From CAZCBD01 sp964496755 (lineage in GTDB: Bacteria; Bacteroidota; Ignavibacteria; Ignavibacteriales; Melioribacteraceae), in contig CAZCBD010000110.1 of assembly GCA_964496755.1 (NCBI GenBank), positions 1-9,652 on the forward strand: a DNA stretch of 9,652 nucleotides. Direction: 5' to 3'. The notes below the pieces were generated by a model. The model ran no database searches. It was given only the letters and a program-made list of their open reading frames with translations, and was not told the DNA's origin. Of this stretch, positions 6,442 through 9,652 are shown piece after piece. Numbering within the stretch: the first letter of the stretch is position 1; each line of letters begins with the position of its first letter. The translations under genes were made by a program, and so were the position numbers.

Positions 6442-7344
6442 TTATAAAATTTTACATACTCTATCGATTCTGAAAGAACCAAGTAATTTAAAGATTTTTT
6501 TTATCGGAATAGTAGTATCGAATGAAACTAAAACAAAAAGCGGTTTACCCAAAATATTTTCTCTCGGTACAAAACCCCAAATCCTACTATCCTTACTATT
6601 GTCGCGGTTATCACCAACCATAAAATATAATTTTGTTTTAATTGTATATGTATCAGCTTTCTTACCGTCAATTAAAACTTCATTGTTTTTAATACGAACC
6701 ACTTTTCTACCGTATTCACGATTAATTAGATCGCGATAAATATTAATATTATCTTTTGTAAGTTTAACTACTTCACCTTTTTTTGGTATAATTAACGGAC
6801 CGTAATAATCTTCCGACCAACCGCTTCCATCAGGGAACACACCTTCGGGGCCCATTGAATTTATTTGCGAACGACCTTTTTCATAATTTATGTAATGCGG
6901 ACGCGGAAATTCTTTATTGTTTACATATAAAACCCTGTTCCTAATTTCTATAGTATCGCCCGGTGTACCCACACATCTTTTAACCCAACTCTGAACAGCA
7001 AAAGGTTTCAAATCGTTTCTATCGCCCGGCCATTCAAATACAATAATATCTCCCCTTTCAGGATCACCGAATAGGTTAAAACTAAAATACGGCAACTTAA
7101 TATCGGTATGAGGAATATTCCGCGGAGTGTAAAAATCATATGCCAATCTGTTTACAAAAATAAAATCACCTGTTCTGATAGTTCTTTCCATTGAACCGGT
7201 TGGAACTAAAGAACCCTGAATAATTGACGAGGTTACAAAAAAAGCACATAAAATTAGTATCGTAAATTCTTTAATGTTTTTTTTTGCTTTTTCTTTCCAA
7301 TTTACTTTTGCTCGAGTTTTTTCTGATTTTATTTTCTTTTTCAT
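6442..7344 (-). CDS. lepB: Signal peptidase I
   Basis: The leader peptidase that cuts Sec and Tat signal peptides at the periplasmic face of the inner membrane; 300 residues, an S26 Ser/Lys-dyad enzyme. A Lys/Arg-rich cytoplasmic N-terminus (1-25) precedes one membrane anchor (about 26-44). Box B is PTGSMERTI with the nucleophile Ser51. Box D is VKRCVGTPGD with the general base Lys122, and box E is GDNRDNSKDSR (244-254). The stretch between boxes D and E is long (about 115 residues) and Gly/Pro-rich, as in many relatives from this phylum. The AUG at 7344 has only a weak GGA 6 bases upstream. It reads divergently from the lipoprotein gene, sharing a 157-base spacer. It may share a transcript with the downstream aminotransferase, but 321 bases separate them. 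Identification is secure. Confidence 0.96.
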   Translation of the reverse strand: MKKKIKSEKTRAKVNWKEKAKKNIKEFTILILCAFFVTSSIIQGSLVPTGSMERTIRTGDFIFVNRLAYDFYTPRNIPHTDIKLPYFSFNLFGDPERGDIIVFEWPGDRNDLKPFAVQSWVKRCVGTPGDTIEIRNRVLYVNNKEFPRPHYINYEKGRSQINSMGPEGVFPDGSGWSEDYYGPLIIPKKGEVVKLTKDNINIYRDLINREYGRKVVRIKNNEVLIDGKKADTYTIKTKLYFMVGDNRDNSKDSRIWGFVPRENILGKPLFVLVSFDTTIPIKKIFKLLGSFRIDRVCKIL

Positions 7345-7438
7345 TTAGCATCCAAATCTATAGGTTAATTTATTTTCTACTTAAAATTACGAAAAATGTT
7401 TCTAAAAAAAATCACAAAGTAATTCAATCTTAAAATAT

Positions 7439-7470
7439 TTTGCTTTCTTTAATAGGATATAGTATCTTCA
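7439..7470 (+). promoter_or_regulatory. Candidate promoter of the 403-aa lipoprotein gene
   Basis: TTTG (7439-7442) and TATCTTCA (7463-7470) are 20 bases apart, a spacing that suits the Bacteroidota -33/-7 pattern, although the -7 half has two mismatches to TAnnTTTG. The same bases also give a partial sigma-70 pair, TTGCTT and TATCTT, with a 17-base spacer. Transcription would begin near 7475, about 25 bases before the start codon. Confidence 0.35.
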
Positions 7471-7501
7471 ATAATGGCTCTTTTAAAGAAAGGAAAAACC
7501 A

Positions 7502-8713
7502 ATGAAGAAAAAACTTATTCCGTTTTTAATTGTATCAGTAATTTTATTTTCATTTCTGAGCTGCGAATCAGATGGCAACACAGAAGTAGCACCAACAGTA
7601 AAAGATACTACCGTTCAAGGAAAGTGGATATTTACATTATCGCCCGACAAGAGTTTTAAAGATACAACAGAAATCAAAAATTTCAGGGGGACTGATTACG
7701 AAGAATTTGAAAATTCTTATGAAGTTTATTTATATGAAGATAAGAATCAAAATATAATCGGAATATCTTCTCCATTTAAATTCGGCGGAAAACGCTCGGG
7801 CAATAAAATTGTTCTCGACGTTTACGACCACCCGGAAAATGAATATATCAGCACTCGCGAATTAAAGGATATGAAAAAAATTTCCACAATGAATTTAACA
7901 ATTGATGAGTTTGGCAACTTACATGGAAACGGTACATATTATGAAAATTCGGAATACGAAAAACAGATTGAAGAAGAATATAGTGTTTTTGCTGATAAAA
8001 TATCCGATTTGAAAAATGCACTTGGGAAAACCAATTCTATAGAGTTTGTTGAAGGCACAAAAAGTTTTGAAAGTATTGCTTGCGGTATTTTGGGAAGCAT
8101 AAATTCATTTTTAATTTCAAAACTTTCGGGAAATATTATCAGACCGATGGGTGGTTGTTGGTTCCAAAAAAACGGTGGAGGATATTACTTATTTGGCGAA
8201 ACCGGTCCCGGAAGCATATTACCAATTTATACACAAACAGTTTACTGGCCAATTGAATGGTCATGGTGCAAAGTTAGAAAATATTCGTTTGACGTAGAAT
8301 TAAAAGGCTCTATCACCGCAATTGATGCGGTTGAATGGTATCTGAAAAACAAACCTCCTACAAATCATTTCCACAGTGATTTAGGATTTGCTTCGGTAGA
8401 TGCTTTTGCCCAAATCGTTAACGAATTTTACAATTTGTTTGGCAACTTCGCTATTTCACTTGCTTATGATACTCATACAAAAAACATATCTATTTACGTG
8501 AATCATGAAAAAGGAAATACTAATCAAGTAGAAAGCCATTTACTTGTCCAAAATATTAAAAATGCCATATCACCGCATGTAAACGGCGTTTGGCTTTTTT
8601 CCGGAAAAAATATACATGATTCTTTTCATTTAAGAAGAAGTTTAAGCGGACTTTGTAGTTCGCCTCTACTAATTATCTATGTGGTAGGGACTGCTAATGT
8701 TTATTACAATTAA
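7502..8713 (+). CDS. Lipoprotein of unknown function (403 aa)
   Basis: The N-terminus MKKKLIPFLIVSVILFSFLSC is a lipoprotein signal peptide with the lipidated Cys21. The next residues, ESDGN, are acidic, which in Bacteroidota can favour export to the cell surface (inference). After a flexible linker, residues 38-148 alternate short beta-strand-like segments (GKWIFTL, YEVYLYED, KIVLDVYD, MNLTIDEFGNLHGNGTYYE), suggesting a small calycin-like barrel. Residues 150-210 look helical. The rest is aromatic-rich (PIYTQTVYWPIEWSW, 240-255) with a second mixed domain holding a YVNHEKGN segment and a hydrophobic C-terminus. Four cysteines follow the lipid anchor (194, 219, 256, 385) and could form two disulfides. 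AAGGA lies 7 bases before the AUG. It is a lone transcription unit, divergent from lepB and ended by the hairpin at 8719-8749. I do not recognise a family; the barrel reading is weak. Confidence 0.85.
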   Translation: MKKKLIPFLIVSVILFSFLSCESDGNTEVAPTVKDTTVQGKWIFTLSPDKSFKDTTEIKNFRGTDYEEFENSYEVYLYEDKNQNIIGISSPFKFGGKRSGNKIVLDVYDHPENEYISTRELKDMKKISTMNLTIDEFGNLHGNGTYYENSEYEKQIEEEYSVFADKISDLKNALGKTNSIEFVEGTKSFESIACGILGSINSFLISKLSGNIIRPMGGCWFQKNGGGYYLFGETGPGSILPIYTQTVYWPIEWSWCKVRKYSFDVELKGSITAIDAVEWYLKNKPPTNHFHSDLGFASVDAFAQIVNEFYNLFGNFAISLAYDTHTKNISIYVNHEKGNTNQVESHLLVQNIKNAISPHVNGVWLFSGKNIHDSFHLRRSLSGLCSSPLLIIYVVGTANVYYN

Positions 8714-8718
8714 GTGAT

Positions 8719-8754
8719 TATTGAGCTGAGCTATTTGCTCAGCTCAATATTTCT
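8719..8754. terminator. Shared terminator between convergent genes
   Basis: TATTGAGCTGAGC (8719-8731) pairs perfectly with GCTCAGCTCAATA (8737-8749): a 13-bp stem with a 5-base loop, followed on the plus strand by TTTCT. It starts 5 bases after the lipoprotein stop and lies 17 bases beyond the stop of the opposing RDD gene, so it probably ends both transcripts. The T-run is short on the plus side and missing on the minus side. Confidence 0.8.
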
Positions 8755-8766
8755 CAACTTAATATT

Positions 8767-9351
8767 TTACTTATATTTACTATTATGGTTGTTAATATCT
8801 TTAACTACTTTTGTACCTGCTATGTAATCATGCAACGCCCTTTTAGCCGGAAGTAAAATGAATAGAATATCCAGCGCAAGAATCAGAAAACCCCAAGGAA
8901 GAAAGAAAATAATCAGTGAAAACGGCACTATTCGTAATAAATACCCCCTAATAAAACCTGCAGGTTTATTACCAGTTGTAACCATGCTTATTAATAATAG
9001 TTTTTTGCCGACGGTTTGACTTTGTTTAATTAAAAAATCGGCATGTACAAAAAGATAAATAACATTAAGTATTAGAATTAATATCCACGGTTCAAATAAA
9101 ATTTTCAGTTCTTCTACATTTAATCCGGCAAATTTCAAAATAAAACCCAAAATAAAAACCAAAAGTGTAAAAAAAGCAAATAAAAGGATGCCGTCAATAA
9201 AAATAGAAACAATTCTTATAACCCTATCGGCCGATTCCGTTGTCACCCATGTTTCATTAGTAATCTCAACTTTGTTTTTTTTTAATTTCGTGCAGGCTTG
9301 CGAACTGTTATTCCCTCCGCTACTATTAATTAAAATTCGTTCTGTTTTCAT
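8767..9351 (-). CDS. RDD family membrane protein
   Basis: A 194-residue inner-membrane protein. RDD features are visible in order: ADRVIRIVSIFIDGILL with the conserved Arg (43) and Asp (53) in the first membrane segment, QSQTVGKKLLLISMV (110-124) before the second half, Arg135/Arg140, and the closing LHDYIAGTKVV (173-183). Membrane segments lie at about 48-72, 88-105 and 140-168, the last likely a pair. The first 38 residues are polar (SSGGNNSSQ...KKNK) and match no domain I know. RDD proteins are widespread and some act in ion or Na+/H+ transport, but most have no set role. The AUG at 9351 lacks a good ribosome binding site (only AGGG two bases upstream), so the true start is less certain. 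It faces the lipoprotein gene convergently, and nothing in the context suggests a specific task. Confidence 0.88.
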   Translation of the reverse strand: MKTERILINSSGGNNSSQACTKLKKNKVEITNETWVTTESADRVIRIVSIFIDGILLFAFFTLLVFILGFILKFAGLNVEELKILFEPWILILILNVIYLFVHADFLIKQSQTVGKKLLLISMVTTGNKPAGFIRGYLLRIVPFSLIIFFLPWGFLILALDILFILLPAKRALHDYIAGTKVVKDINNHNSKYK

Positions 9352-9431
9352 ACCCTATCTCAAAATATTTTCAAAAATTTTCCTAATACCCGGCAATTTA
9401 ATTTTAAAATAAAAGCTACAGCTTAAAAAGC

Positions 9432-9451
9432 AATGATGGTTTACCATCATT
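9432..9451 (-). terminator. Second hairpin downstream of the peptidase gene
   Basis: AATGATGG and CCATCATT form a perfect 8-bp stem with a 4-base loop. On the minus strand it is followed by GCTTTTT (9431-9425), so it can act as a back-up terminator behind the one at 9456-9489. On the plus strand it is followed by a T-run as well, but no plus-strand gene ends here. Confidence 0.5.
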
Positions 9452-9455
9452 TTTA

Positions 9456-9489
9456 ACAAAAAAAACAAAAAGCTGCATAAAGCAGCTTT
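9456..9489 (-). terminator. Rho-independent terminator of the S9-like peptidase gene
   Basis: On the minus strand AAAGCTGC (9489-9482) pairs with GCAGCTTT (9476-9469) around a 5-base loop. TTGTTTTTTTTG follows directly. It begins 23 bases past the stop of the gene at the right edge and isolates it from the RDD gene. Confidence 0.85.
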
Positions 9490-9512
9490 GCAAATAGAAT
9501 AATATGTAATAA

Positions 9513-9652
9513 TTATTTATAAAACGGTTCACCTTTTAAAATCCAATCCGGCGCCGGTTTTCCTTTTAAATAATAATCGAAAATTTGAAACATTTTAATC
9601 GAATAGTCGAGCTTATACGGATATTTTTTAATATTATACATTTCAATTTTAT
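9513..9652 (-). CDS. S9-family (prolyl oligopeptidase-like) peptidase, C-terminal tail
   Basis: Only the last 46 residues lie in the window; the gene enters from the right edge and stops at 9513. The tail contains DYSIKMFQIFDYYLKGKPAPDW, followed by LKGEPFYK and the stop. The FDYYLKGKPAPDW pattern is the closing helix and tail commonly found at the end of S9 serine peptidases (dipeptidyl/acylaminoacyl peptidase type) in this group: the alpha/beta-hydrolase domain ends with a D/N-Y-x-x-x-M-x-x-F-x-D-x-Y-L-K-G-x-P-x-P-x-W signature. Catalytic residues lie outside the window, so activity cannot be judged. Such enzymes are usually exported and break down peptides, which would suit the CstA and aminotransferase genes nearby. 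An unrelated esterase of the same fold is the main alternative. Confidence 0.7.
   Translation of the reverse strand, partial: KIEMYNIKKYPYKLDYSIKMFQIFDYYLKGKPAPDWILKGEPFYK

Noticed and set aside
7474..7659. 61-codon frame from an ATG upstream of the lipoprotein gene
   Set aside because: It lies out of frame over the lipoprotein signal peptide, with no domain features; a regulatory leader cannot be shown.
9188..9412. 74-codon plus-strand frame opposite the RDD gene
   Set aside because: It lies antisense to a well-supported gene; its hydrophobic text mirrors the membrane-coding strand.

Overview
The window is AT-rich DNA from a Gram-negative bacterium, most likely of the Bacteroidota/Ignavibacteriota (Chlorobi) group. 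This placement is an inference. It rests on the lipoprotein signal peptides, an N-terminal fragment of a six-bladed beta-propeller lipoprotein next to a small exported Cys-rich peptide, the LepB form (PTGSM...TPRNIP), and a perfect TAnnTTTG promoter element. Several genes also carry Shine-Dalgarno sequences (AAGGAG, GGAG), so a lineage that uses them is likely. No rRNA, tRNA, CRISPR array or transposase was seen.

Layout, left to right. Positions 1-989 (minus strand) hold a compact gene set, read from right to left: a broken MauE/DoxX-type membrane protein (stop at 788, frameshift at about 870), a 73-residue exported Cys-rich peptide (769-548), and the start of a six-bladed beta-propeller lipoprotein (506 to beyond the left edge, UUG start). 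Positions 990-1361 hold no intact gene. Positions 1362-6120 are a central carbon block on the minus strand: a class I aspartate-type aminotransferase and ATP-dependent PEP carboxykinase form an operon, closed by a strong terminator at 3202-3236, and a CstA-family pyruvate/peptide carrier follows. Upstream of the aminotransferase is a 321-base spacer with a promoter candidate, then signal peptidase I (lepB, 7344-6442). A divergent gene on the plus strand (7502-8713) encodes a 403-residue lipoprotein of unknown function. It converges on an RDD-family membrane protein (9351-8767) across a 13-bp-stem hairpin that probably terminates both. At the right edge is the C-terminal tail of an S9-like alpha/beta-hydrolase peptidase (9652-9513) with its own terminator.

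How the genes fit together. The aminotransferase can yield oxaloacetate from aspartate, PckA turns oxaloacetate into PEP, and CstA imports pyruvate or peptides. Together this suggests growth on amino acids and peptides with gluconeogenesis, to which the S9 peptidase also fits. The left-hand cluster is the most unusual part: a redox-type membrane protein relic, a tiny secreted peptide with five cysteines and two tryptophans, each near a cysteine, and a beta-propeller lipoprotein. This arrangement resembles that of methylamine dehydrogenase (MauE, Cys-rich MauA, propeller MauB), but no homology of the peptide or propeller to those subunits is claimed.
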